Source of the DNA: Flavobacteriales bacterium
Lineage (GTDB): Bacteria > Bacteroidota > Bacteroidia > Flavobacteriales > UA16
Length of the DNA: 5,431 nt
Direction: 5' to 3'
NCBI GenBank assembly: GCA_030831885.1
Contig: JAURKF010000031.1
Location: 1 to 5,431 of the forward strand
Shown here: positions 1 to 5,431 of the stretch, piece by piece
Numbering within the stretch: the first letter of the stretch is position 1
How the letters are laid out: each line of letters begins with the position of its first letter
The notes under the pieces: generated by a model
The model's input: the letters and a program-made list of their open reading frames with translations, nothing else
Databases searched by the model: none
Told to the model about the DNA's origin: nothing
Program-made: the position numbers and the translations under genes

Positions 1-27
1 ATAAGGGTTAAGGGGCAACTGAAACTG

Positions 28-64
28 ACCATTGGCCATTTACAATTACACCATTAAACCATTA
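28..64. repeat. Degenerate 7-8 bp tandem repeat (ACCATTA-like) at the gene end
   Basis: Five consecutive near-copies of a heptamer can be laid out: ACCATTG (28-34), GCCATTT (35-41), ACAATTA (42-48), ACCATTA (50-56) and ACCATTA (58-64), with single-base spacers at 49 and 57. The last copy includes the complement of the TAA stop of the neighbouring minus-strand gene. The rest of positions 1-61 shows no reading frame, hairpin or terminator that I can support. From general knowledge, Bacteroidota intergenic regions often carry short CCATT/CAATT-type low-complexity arrays. The function is unknown, and the array may continue beyond the left edge. Confidence 0.5.
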
Positions 65-658
65 TTCCCCACCTTGCCGTTTATTAATCTCATCGCGTAT
101 CTGCGATGCCTTTTCATACTCTTCATTGCTTAATGCGATGTCGAGCTGACGTTTCAATTCTTCAACACTGGTGTCTTGTGTACCAGATTCTTCAGGTGCC
201 TCCGATTCTATCTCCGGCTCTTGAAAGCTCATCTTAGCTGTTTCTTCTTCGCTGGAGCCAGCGGCCTCTACGATGAACTCATAACAATAAATAGGACAGT
301 TGAATCGAACTGCAATGGCTACTGCATCGCTGGTGCGGGCATCAATTTCGACAGACTTACCATTGAAGCTGGCTATCAATTTTGCGAAAAAGATACCTTC
401 AACCAAGTTATAAATGAGCACCTCATCAATTTCGATATCGAAAGCATGAGAAAGACTGCGGAACAAATCGTGCGTAAGCGGACGACTGGGCGTCATTTTC
501 TCGAGTTCAATGGCGATGGCTTGTGCTTCCACGCCCCCAATTACGATTGGTAAACGGCGCACGCCATCTGTTTCAGCCAGCACCATCGTATAGGCACCAC
601 TTGTACTTCCACTAGGTTGGATGTTGGCTATTTGAAGTTCAATCTTGTTCTTGTTCAT
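62..658 (-). CDS. Bifunctional nuclease (BFN/DUF151) domain protein with C-terminal UVR motif
   Basis: This 198-residue cytoplasmic protein has two modules. Residues 1 to about 132 form a BFN domain (DUF151). Its family landmarks are LPIVIGGVEAQAIAIELE (36-53), RPLTHDLF (59-66) and DARTSDAVAIAVRF (106-119), the last matching the usual DARPSDAIALAVR core. An acidic, low-complexity linker (about 133-164) follows, then a UvrB/UvrC-type UVR helical hairpin (about 165-194, including EEYEKASQIRDEIN). BFN-domain proteins have been reported to have RNase/DNase activity in some organisms, but the role of the bacterial proteins is poorly established. The UVR motif is a protein-interaction element in UvrB and UvrC, so a partner-binding role here is inference. 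The ATG at 658 gives the family's normal N-terminus. The gene lies 87 bp downstream of etfA on the same strand, and a promoter at 702-732 suggests at least partly independent expression. It is intact, with no sign of transfer. Confidence 0.9.
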   Translation of the reverse strand: MNKNKIELQIANIQPSGSTSGAYTMVLAETDGVRRLPIVIGGVEAQAIAIELEKMTPSRPLTHDLFRSLSHAFDIEIDEVLIYNLVEGIFFAKLIASFNGKSVEIDARTSDAVAIAVRFNCPIYCYEFIVEAAGSSEEETAKMSFQEPEIESEAPEESGTQDTSVEELKRQLDIALSNEEYEKASQIRDEINKRQGGE

Positions 659-701
659 AGAACAGGTTTTCGACGATGGGTTGCAAGCTCTTTTAGATGA
701 G

Positions 702-732
702 CGAATATACTCTTTTCCTATTGGTTGTCCAA
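702..732 (-). promoter_or_regulatory. Putative Bacteroidota-type promoter for the BFN-UVR gene
   Basis: On the minus strand a TTG (732-730) is followed after 20 nt by TATATTCG (709-702), one mismatch from the TAnnTTTG -7 consensus. The spacing fits the TTG-N17-23-TAnnTTTG pattern described for this phylum. Transcription would start near 697-695, leaving a leader of about 40 nt before the ATG at 658. A direct repeat AAAAGAG flanks the -7 box (716-710 and 694-688, 22 bp apart), which may be chance. This is pattern matching only. Confidence 0.5.
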
Positions 733-745
733 CTGATATGGCGCA

Positions 746-1699
746 TTAATGTGCGGCCTTAAATGTTTTGGCTGCCTCAATAATGCGTGGCAATATCTCG
801 AAAGCATCGCCAACAATACCATAGTCCGCTGCCTTGAAGAAAGGTGCTTCCGGATCTTTGTTGATGACCACAATTGTTTTGCTTCCGTTCACTCCGGCAA
901 GGTGCTGAATAGCTCCGCTTATACCCACTGCGATGTAGAGGTTAGGGCGAATGGTAACACCGGTTTGTCCTACGTGTTCATGATGAGGGCGCCATCCAAT
1001 GTCGGCCACGGGGCGTGAGCATGCTGTTGCTGCACCGAGCACTTTGGCCAGTTCTTCAATGGGCCCCCAATTTTCGGGACCCTTCATACCACGACCTGCA
1101 CTTACAACGAGTTCTGCTTCCGGTAATGGGATTTCTCCGTCTTTGCTTTCGCTCTTCACTTCTTTTACGGTTATGCGCGACGCACCTGCATCGAATGCAA
1201 AGGTTTCTACCTCTGCTGTAGCTCCCGTGTTTTTAACCCCCAACGAATTTGGAAGTACAGTTATGACCTTATTTCCTGTATGAATGGCAACTTCAGCAAT
1301 GGCTTTGCCGCTGAATACATTTTTGCGAACGACAAAGTCGCTGCTTGGCAAGGCAGTTGCGCCCGGTACCATGCCCGCATCAAGTCGAGCTGCTACGCGC
1401 GGTGCAATCATTTTACCTGCGATATCATGCGAGAAAATGATGACTGTTGCACCGGCTTGAGCGGCAGCTGCCAGAATCAGTTTACTCATGATTTGTGAGT
1501 CACTTGCAGTAGCGCTGGCAACTAACACTTTTGAGGCGCCTGCATTTCCCAGACCTCCATCACCATGTATAGTTCCGCATGTGATGGCAATGGCTTGTGT
1601 ACCCATCATGGTAGCCACATCGGCTCCATAACCAACGACTTCCAAGGCACTCTTGGGGAACTTTCCGTTGTGATTTTCTGCGTATATAAGAACAGACAT
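746..1699 (-). CDS. etfA: Electron transfer flavoprotein subunit alpha (FixB family)
   Basis: This is the FAD-binding subunit of the soluble heterodimeric electron transfer flavoprotein, which accepts electrons from acyl-CoA and related dehydrogenases and passes them toward ETF:quinone oxidoreductase. The 317 residues match the usual length. The N-terminal domain starts with SVLIYAENHNGKF (2-14). The C-terminal FAD domain has SAGRGMKGPENW (200-211), SRPVADIGW (228-236), GQTGVTIRPNLYIAVGISGA (244-263), IQHLAG (264-269) and INKDPEAPFFKAADYGIVGD (279-298). The EtfA signature around 254-280 is present, with Val278 where the general pattern has Ala. The ATG at 1699 lies 24 nt after the etfB stop. 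It is preceded by an A-rich stretch and no Shine-Dalgarno sequence, so the two genes are almost certainly co-transcribed. No electron donor dehydrogenase or quinone oxidoreductase is encoded in the window, so the physiological partner is not visible. Confidence 0.97.
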   Translation of the reverse strand: MSVLIYAENHNGKFPKSALEVVGYGADVATMMGTQAIAITCGTIHGDGGLGNAGASKVLVASATASDSQIMSKLILAAAAQAGATVIIFSHDIAGKMIAPRVAARLDAGMVPGATALPSSDFVVRKNVFSGKAIAEVAIHTGNKVITVLPNSLGVKNTGATAEVETFAFDAGASRITVKEVKSESKDGEIPLPEAELVVSAGRGMKGPENWGPIEELAKVLGAATACSRPVADIGWRPHHEHVGQTGVTIRPNLYIAVGISGAIQHLAGVNGSKTIVVINKDPEAPFFKAADYGIVGDAFEILPRIIEAAKTFKAAH

Positions 1700-1723
1700 T
1701 TTCTTGAATTCTTAAGGTTGAAC

Positions 1724-2464
1724 TTAGATTGCTTTGGCCTCTTCGTGGAGCAGTTGGATGAGGCTGCCGGCATTATCGGCATCGATGAATTTGCATCCAC
1801 TCTTGGCGGGAGGCAGCGCATAGCCTTTAACGGAAGTCGCGGCTTCTGCATTCGCTGCAGCAACTACTTCCAATGGCTTGGTGCGAGCAGCCATGATACC
1901 ACGCATATTGGGAATACGCTGTTCGGCCATGCCTTTAGCAGCGCTAACCACGAAAGGGGTATTCACTTCAAGGACTTCTTCTCCGCCCACTACTTCGCGC
2001 TCGATCGTGGCTACATTCCCATTCATGTTGAGCTTCATGGCCAGGCTTATAAATGGAAGGTCGAGCAATTCCGCAACCATTCCAGGCACTATCGAGCCGT
2101 TGTAGTTGATGGTTTCTTTTCCGCAGAAAATAATGTCGAATCCTTTGCCGGTTGCATAGGCTGCGATTTGTTTTGCTACATATAAAGAATCGTTTTCGGA
2201 AGCGTCGATGCGAACCGCATCGTCGGCGCCAATGGCCAGTGCTTTGCGTATGATGGGCTCATAGTCGGCACCACCAACTGAAAGGATGGTCACATTTCCA
2301 CCGAGTGTTTCCTTGAGCTCGAGAGCACGCACAAGGGCATACCATTCGTCGTAAGGGTTCACAATGAATTGGACACCGTTTTCATCGAACTTGCTTCCAC
2401 CATCGGTAAAGGCAATTTTGGAAGTGGTGTCGGGGGCTTTGCTAATGCAGACTAGAATCTTCAT
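1724..2464 (-). CDS. etfB: Electron transfer flavoprotein subunit beta (FixA family)
   Basis: This is the beta subunit of ETF; in canonical ETFs it binds AMP and docks against the FAD domain of EtfA. The 246 residues begin MKILVCISKAPDTTSKI, the normal family start, so I chose the ATG at 2464. An in-frame ATG at 2509 would add 15 residues unlike the family and would consume nearly all of the intergenic space. Visible landmarks are FIVNPYDEWYALVRALELKE (33-52), GGADYEPIIRKALAIGADDA (64-83), CGKETINYNGSIVPGMVAEL (114-133) and the EtfB signature region IEREVVGGEEVLEVNTP to SAAKG (154-178). Many ETFs have an acidic Asp-rich turn after GK.(A/T)ID, whereas this one reads INYNGS; I recall this style from Bacteroidota homologues. 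The sequence alone does not tell me whether the second nucleotide site holds AMP or a bifurcating FAD. It is the first gene of the etfBA pair and divergent from pyrF. Confidence 0.97.
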   Translation of the reverse strand: MKILVCISKAPDTTSKIAFTDGGSKFDENGVQFIVNPYDEWYALVRALELKETLGGNVTILSVGGADYEPIIRKALAIGADDAVRIDASENDSLYVAKQIAAYATGKGFDIIFCGKETINYNGSIVPGMVAELLDLPFISLAMKLNMNGNVATIEREVVGGEEVLEVNTPFVVSAAKGMAEQRIPNMRGIMAARTKPLEVVAAANAEAATSVKGYALPPAKSGCKFIDADNAGSLIQLLHEEAKAI

Positions 2465-2486
2465 GACTTGTGTAAAAATTCGGGCG

Positions 2487-2494
2487 CGAAAATA
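2487..2494 (-). promoter_or_regulatory. Possible -7 element for etfBA
   Basis: The minus strand reads TATTTTCG, one mismatch from TAnnTTTG, ending 22 nt before the etfB ATG. The implied leader is under 20 nt. No convincing TTG is seen at the -33 distance, so this is a weak call. Its only extra support is that the etfBA promoter must lie either within the 54-bp divergent gap or inside pyrF. Confidence 0.3.
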
Positions 2495-2506
2495 CGGCTT
2501 GGCGGT

Positions 2507-2514
2507 CATATTTG
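2507..2514 (+). promoter_or_regulatory. Possible -7 element for pyrF
   Basis: The plus strand reads CATATTTG, matching TAnnTTTG at every fixed base except the first. Only 4 nt separate it from the ATG at 2519. If used, transcription would begin at or beside the start codon, giving a leaderless or nearly leaderless message. No good -33 TTG lies at the expected distance. Confidence 0.3.
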
Positions 2515-2518
2515 TGCC

Positions 2519-3319
2519 ATGGATAGAAAGACTCTGCTAAACCACATTCAAAGCCGAAAATCGTGTTTGTGTGTGGGGCTGGATACCGACCCCGCGAAAA
2601 TTCCTGCAGGTATGGACATTCTCACGTTCAACAAGGCTATCATCGATGCCACGCGCGAATATGCTGTTGCCTACAAGCCTAATCTGGCATTTTACGAGGT
2701 GCTGGGCACTGAGGGGTGGGAGATTCTCAGAGAAACGGTGGCTTATATCGGGACCGACCATTTTACCATTGCCGATGCCAAGCGCGGCGACATAGGCAAT
2801 ACATCCGATTATTACGCCCGGACATTCTTCCATACGTATGGTTTTGACAGCGTGACTGTAGCACCTTACATGGGGCGCGATTCCGTTGAGCCGTTTTTGA
2901 AACATCCCGATAAGTGGGCAATTGTGCTTGGGTTGACCAGCAATCCCGGGGCGCATGACTTCGAAATGCTGAATGCAGACGGACGTCCGCTGTTTGAACA
3001 CGTTTTGGAAAAAACGGCAAGTTGGGGAACACCTGATAACACCATGTTTGTAGTGGGGGCGACACGTGCAGAAGCGCTTCAAGCTGTGCGCAAGGTGGTG
3101 CCGCACCATTTTTTGCTTGTTCCCGGAGTTGGAGCGCAAGGAGGAAGCCTGGAAGATGTAATGAAGCAAGGAGCGAACGAAGAAGTGGGGTTACTTATCA
3201 ACGCTTCTCGCAGCATTTTATACGCTTCATCGGGTAGCGATTTTGCCAAGTCGGCCAATGAAGAAGCACAAAGAATGCAGTGCGCTATGGAGCCATTTAT
3301 TGAACGAATCCTGGGTTGA
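2519..3319 (+). CDS. pyrF: Orotidine 5'-phosphate decarboxylase (longer PyrF form)
   Basis: This enzyme catalyses the last step of de novo UMP synthesis, decarboxylating orotidine 5'-monophosphate in the cytoplasm. The 266 residues fit the longer PyrF subfamily common in Bacteroidota and actinobacteria rather than the roughly 230-residue E. coli type. Motifs in order are CVGLDTDPAKIP (18-29, Asp22), AYKPN (51-55, Lys53), the catalytic DAKRGDIGNT (86-95, Lys88 with Asp86 and Asp91), VAPYMGRDS (114-122), GLTSNPGAHDFE (138-149), PGVGAQGG (202-209, phosphate loop) and NASRSILYA (228-236). The active-site set looks complete. I chose the ATG at 2519 because the protein then starts directly before the conserved N-terminus. 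The upstream TTG at 2468 would add 17 non-conserved residues and reach almost to the etfB start. The gene stands alone: it is divergent from etfB and convergent with the acyltransferase gene, with no other pyrimidine gene in view. Confidence 0.97.
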   Translation: MDRKTLLNHIQSRKSCLCVGLDTDPAKIPAGMDILTFNKAIIDATREYAVAYKPNLAFYEVLGTEGWEILRETVAYIGTDHFTIADAKRGDIGNTSDYYARTFFHTYGFDSVTVAPYMGRDSVEPFLKHPDKWAIVLGLTSNPGAHDFEMLNADGRPLFEHVLEKTASWGTPDNTMFVVGATRAEALQAVRKVVPHHFLLVPGVGAQGGSLEDVMKQGANEEVGLLINASRSILYASSGSDFAKSANEEAQRMQCAMEPFIERILG

Positions 3320-3339
3320 CACTATCGGGCTCTTATCGT

Positions 3340-4386
3340 TTAGCTTGACGACTGTTTTCCTGTTAATACCTTTTTAAGGAACTTGCTTCCCGGATTTTCG
3401 ATGAGATAATGAATGACTGTGGCAATCAATAATACAGCGGGAAGAGCAACGAATAGGGAAGCGGCAACCAAGGACATATCGTATTTCCACATGCAATAAG
3501 GAATAATTAAATTGATACTGATGTATTGGTGTGTGAGATAGAGCGGAAATGAAATCTTGCCCAGAAACAAGGTAAAGCGATTGCAGATGAAATTCAGTTT
3601 GTTTTGCGTAAAAGCATAGAAGGCACTAAAGAAGAGCAACAGTATCACAAAATATTCGGGTTGAATCATATGCTTACAGGCACGCCAGGTGTGGGGGAAC
3701 AAAGCCATTTGTGAAATGAATACAACCAAGAGCAGAATAAGGGCTTTAGAAGTAGAGATTTCTTGTCGATGCAGCGCGAAGAAAACAATGCCCGCAAAAA
3801 ATAACGGGAAATGATAGAGCAGAGGTGCTTGCATGAACACTTCTTTGAGCCAACCAATCTGATCTGCAAAGAACGCGGCGCCCATTAGAGTAAGACAGCA
3901 AACGACGCCGATCGTGAAAATATGATGAAGCTTTTTCAGCCAAAAGAGCAGTCCCATGAATATGTAGAACAGCATTTCAACAATCATGGTCCAGTAGGGG
4001 CCCTCAAGATCATGGTACCCGAAGTAATACTGAAACATGGTTAAGTTGGCCAATAAGGTAGGTATGGGTTCTTCGAGTGGATATTTTCGAGTGTAGTGAA
4101 AATGAAGATATATGATAGAGAATGAAAGTAAAACGCCCATCCAATAGGCGGGATACAATCGGCAAAAACGGTTGATGACAAATGTTTTTAATGAATCCAC
4201 TTTTCGAAGACTCATGAAAATAACGAATCCGCTAATGATAAAAAATAAGTCAACTCCTGTGGTGCCGAATCGGAAAAAACGTGAGAATTTATCGTGGTCT
4301 AGAGTAAAGTGAAAAAACACTACAGCGAGCGCAGCTATGCCACGCAGGGCATCTATGGACTGCATTCTGGAGCTCGGGTTGTTCAT
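3340..4386 (-). CDS. Acyltransferase 3 family membrane protein (OafA/YrhL-like)
   Basis: This integral membrane O-acyltransferase is of the family that moves acetyl or other acyl groups onto sugars of surface polysaccharide, lipopolysaccharide, peptidoglycan or antibiotics. From the ATG at 4386 it has 348 residues with about ten hydrophobic segments, normal for a stand-alone AT3 domain with no SGNH extension. Family marks are IDALRGIAALAVVFFHF (11-27, the R-x10-H pair Arg15/His26), TGVDLFFIISGFVI (43-56), RFCRLYPAYW (73-82), YWTMIVEMLFY (131-141, Glu137), LGKISFPLYLTHQ (275-287) and LIENPGSKFLKK (328-339). An upstream TTG at 4401 is in frame but overlaps the likely -7 box. A later ATG at 4365 (before QSIDALRG) is also possible. 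The acceptor cannot be read from the sequence. The divergent putative glycosyltransferase next door suggests a cell-envelope glycan or glycolipid. Its stop faces the pyrF stop across 20 bp with no visible terminator. Confidence 0.93.
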   Translation of the reverse strand: MNNPSSRMQSIDALRGIAALAVVFFHFTLDHDKFSRFFRFGTTGVDLFFIISGFVIFMSLRKVDSLKTFVINRFCRLYPAYWMGVLLSFSIIYLHFHYTRKYPLEEPIPTLLANLTMFQYYFGYHDLEGPYWTMIVEMLFYIFMGLLFWLKKLHHIFTIGVVCCLTLMGAAFFADQIGWLKEVFMQAPLLYHFPLFFAGIVFFALHRQEISTSKALILLLVVFISQMALFPHTWRACKHMIQPEYFVILLLFFSAFYAFTQNKLNFICNRFTLFLGKISFPLYLTHQYISINLIIPYCMWKYDMSLVAASLFVALPAVLLIATVIHYLIENPGSKFLKKVLTGKQSSS

Positions 4387-4398
4387 TCGATTGTTGCG

Positions 4399-4406
4399 CA
4401 AAACTA
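4399..4406 (-). promoter_or_regulatory. Putative -7 element for the acyltransferase gene
   Basis: The minus strand reads TAGTTTTG, an exact match to TAnnTTTG, ending 12 nt before the ATG at 4386. The predicted leader is about 8 nt for that start, or about 29 nt if the ATG at 4365 is used. The -33 region is poor and overlaps the oppositely oriented -7 box at 4427-4434. Confidence 0.45.
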
Positions 4407-4426
4407 ATTCTTTGATGGTGCCTTGC

Positions 4427-4434
4427 TACTTTTG
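4427..4434 (+). promoter_or_regulatory. Putative -7 element for the membrane glycosyltransferase-like gene
   Basis: TACTTTTG is an exact match to TAnnTTTG, with 4 nt between it and the ATG at 4439. A TTTG at 4411-4414 is only 12 nt upstream, too close to serve as a normal -33 element. Start-site placement at or next to the ATG would make the message leaderless, or would favour the in-frame ATG at 4451 with a leader of about 10 nt. Confidence 0.45.
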
Positions 4435-4438
4435 GTGA

Positions 4439-5431
4439 ATGAAAGACCTAATGAATCGTTCTGTGCTGCTCGTTTTTTTGACGGCAGCGATTTTTTATAT
4501 TTTCAACTTTTCTTATAGTGAAGGTTTTAATGGAGGTGCCGATTCCATTACACACTACCAGATTTCGAAGTACTCTTGGCAACACGATTATTTGTTAATG
4601 GATCAGTGGGGGAAGCCTGTATTTACTATTCTGTTTTCGCCCATTGCCCAGTTCGGATTTAAGGCGGTAGTCTTTGCCAATATTGTGTTGATTTTTCTGG
4701 GTGCCTTTTGGGCTGTGGGCATTGCACGTGACCTGCAATTGAAGCGCCCATGGCTGGTTGCACTTTTTACGTTATGGATGCCTGTAGTTGCGGGTAATGG
4801 AGTTTCCTCATTGACAGAAATGATTTGTTCGTTGTTTCTGATTTTGTTCATACGACTAGCCCTCAAAGAGCGATTTGCACTAGCCGGATTTATTGTTGGC
4901 TTCATGCCGTTTGCCAGAAGCGAAGGTTTTGTCATAGTAGCTCTTATTCTTCTTTACTATGCCTTCACAGCACGTTGGCGTTTTATGCCATGGTTACTTG
5001 CAGGTAGCTTGGTGTTCAATACGCTTGGTTATATAATTACCGGAAAGGCACTTTGGATTTTTCAATCGAATCCATATGTGAATACGACCTTCGATATGTA
5101 TGGCCATGGTACGTTCTATCATTTCTTCGTTTATGCAGTGCCTTTGTTCGGACTTACCTATGTCTTTTGGCTACTGCAAACTATTCGTGAGTTTCCTACA
5201 TCTCTGCAATTGACGAATAGTAAGAACTGGAAGTTGAACGATCAGATTTGGATTTGGCTGGTGGCCGGTTCGTCTTGGGGTTATTTTTTGGCGCATACCG
5301 TATTGTGGTGGAAGGGTATGTGGGCCTCGCTGGGATTGGGGCGGGTGATGTTCGTGATTGCTGTACCCATCTCACTCATGGCCGTAAAGGGAGTGGAGTG
5401 GCTTCTCGATAAACTTCGAGCCGCAGGGCAG
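4439..5431 (+). CDS. Multi-pass membrane protein, putative GT-C-type glycosyltransferase (3' end outside window)
   Basis: An open frame runs from the ATG at 4439 to the window edge without a stop (331 codons seen), so the C-terminus is missing. The predicted protein has an N-terminal transmembrane segment (about 8-26), then a loop with GGADSITHYQISKYSW (32-47) and MDQWGKPVFT (54-63). About eight more hydrophobic segments follow, around 74-96, 104-118, 121-142, 146-172, 183-202, 226-247, 269-287 and 300-320. An acidic residue in the first non-cytoplasmic loop (Asp35, within ADSITHY) and a later FARSEGF motif (158-164, Arg160/Glu162) recall GT-C-fold transferases, which move sugars from polyprenyl-phosphate donors. 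I recall similar WGKP-containing hypothetical proteins from Bacteroidota but know no named family. An alternative start is the ATG at 4451. It is divergent from an O-acyltransferase gene, consistent with envelope glycan or lipid modification. The frame is certain; the function is tentative. Confidence 0.8.
   Translation, partial: MKDLMNRSVLLVFLTAAIFYIFNFSYSEGFNGGADSITHYQISKYSWQHDYLLMDQWGKPVFTILFSPIAQFGFKAVVFANIVLIFLGAFWAVGIARDLQLKRPWLVALFTLWMPVVAGNGVSSLTEMICSLFLILFIRLALKERFALAGFIVGFMPFARSEGFVIVALILLYYAFTARWRFMPWLLAGSLVFNTLGYIITGKALWIFQSNPYVNTTFDMYGHGTFYHFFVYAVPLFGLTYVFWLLQTIREFPTSLQLTNSKNWKLNDQIWIWLVAGSSWGYFLAHTVLWWKGMWASLGLGRVMFVIAVPISLMAVKGVEWLLDKLRAAGQ

Noticed and set aside
176..553. 125-codon plus-strand open frame
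   Set aside because: It lies wholly inside the BFN-UVR gene on the other strand. Its translation is Cys/Phe-rich with no family resemblance; it is a shadow of the real gene.
741..754. Near-palindrome GCGCATTAATGTGC around the etfA stop as a terminator
   Set aside because: CATTAATG is a perfect palindrome but leaves no loop. The outer pairs mismatch in the transcript, and no U-run follows.
1565..2185. 206-codon plus-strand open frame across the etfA/etfB junction
   Set aside because: It is antisense to two clear ETF genes and spans their gap. The product is unlike any known protein, and the strong ETF motifs on the minus strand explain the region.
2465..2509. N-terminal extension of EtfB from an ATG at 2509
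   Set aside because: The extra 15 residues are unlike ETF N-termini, while MKILVCISK at 2464 is the family start.
2537..3169. 210-codon minus-strand open frame within pyrF
   Set aside because: It is antisense to pyrF, whose catalytic motifs are intact. The His/Cys-rich translation is typical of a shadow frame.
3316..3349. TTGAC-TATCG-TATCG-TTGAC arrangement between pyrF and the acyltransferase gene
   Set aside because: These are direct, not inverted, repeats of 5-mers, so they form no hairpin. The outer copies lie at or inside coding sequence, and chance is the simplest explanation.
4411..4414. TTTG as the -33 element for the plus-strand promoter at 4427
   Set aside because: It is only 12 nt from the -7 box, outside the usual range of about 17-23 nt.
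4603..4935. 110-codon minus-strand open frame
   Set aside because: It is antisense to the long plus-strand membrane-protein frame, which has coherent hydrophobic segments running to the window edge.

Overview
The window looks like a chromosomal segment of a Bacteroidota bacterium, most likely a flavobacterial-type lineage. This rests on four things: a bifunctional-nuclease domain fused to a UVR motif, a Bacteroidota-style etfB-etfA pair, the longer PyrF form usual in that phylum, and upstream regions with TAnnTTTG-type -7 elements and no Shine-Dalgarno sequences. The taxonomic call is inferred from protein and promoter style; no marker RNA is present.

Layout from left to right. Positions 1-61 are non-coding and hold a degenerate 7-8 bp tandem repeat (ACCATTA-like) that runs into the stop codon of the first gene. 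Next come three minus-strand genes: a BFN-UVR protein (62-658), etfA (746-1699) and etfB (1724-2464). etfB and etfA form a tight operon. The nuclease-like gene lies 87 bp downstream of etfA and has its own recognisable promoter. Divergent from etfB across 54 bp is pyrF (2519-3319, plus). It converges, with only 20 bp between stop codons, on a minus-strand acyltransferase-3 membrane protein (3340-4386). Divergent from that across 52 bp is a large multi-pass membrane protein (4439 to the window end, plus) that looks like a GT-C-fold glycosyltransferase and is cut off by the window edge.

Functionally, the left half is core metabolism: electron transfer flavoprotein carrying electrons from acyl-CoA and related dehydrogenases toward the quinone pool, and the last step of UMP synthesis. 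The right half (O-acyltransferase plus putative GT-C enzyme) suggests modification or synthesis of a surface glycan or glycolipid, but no substrate can be read from the sequence. There is no gene-free stretch over 300 bases, and I see no RNA gene, CRISPR array, insertion sequence or phage gene. I did not find a new defence or mobile system. The less ordinary signals are the closely packed divergent promoters with possible leaderless starts, the intergenic heptamer array, and the uncharacterised membrane protein family at the right edge.
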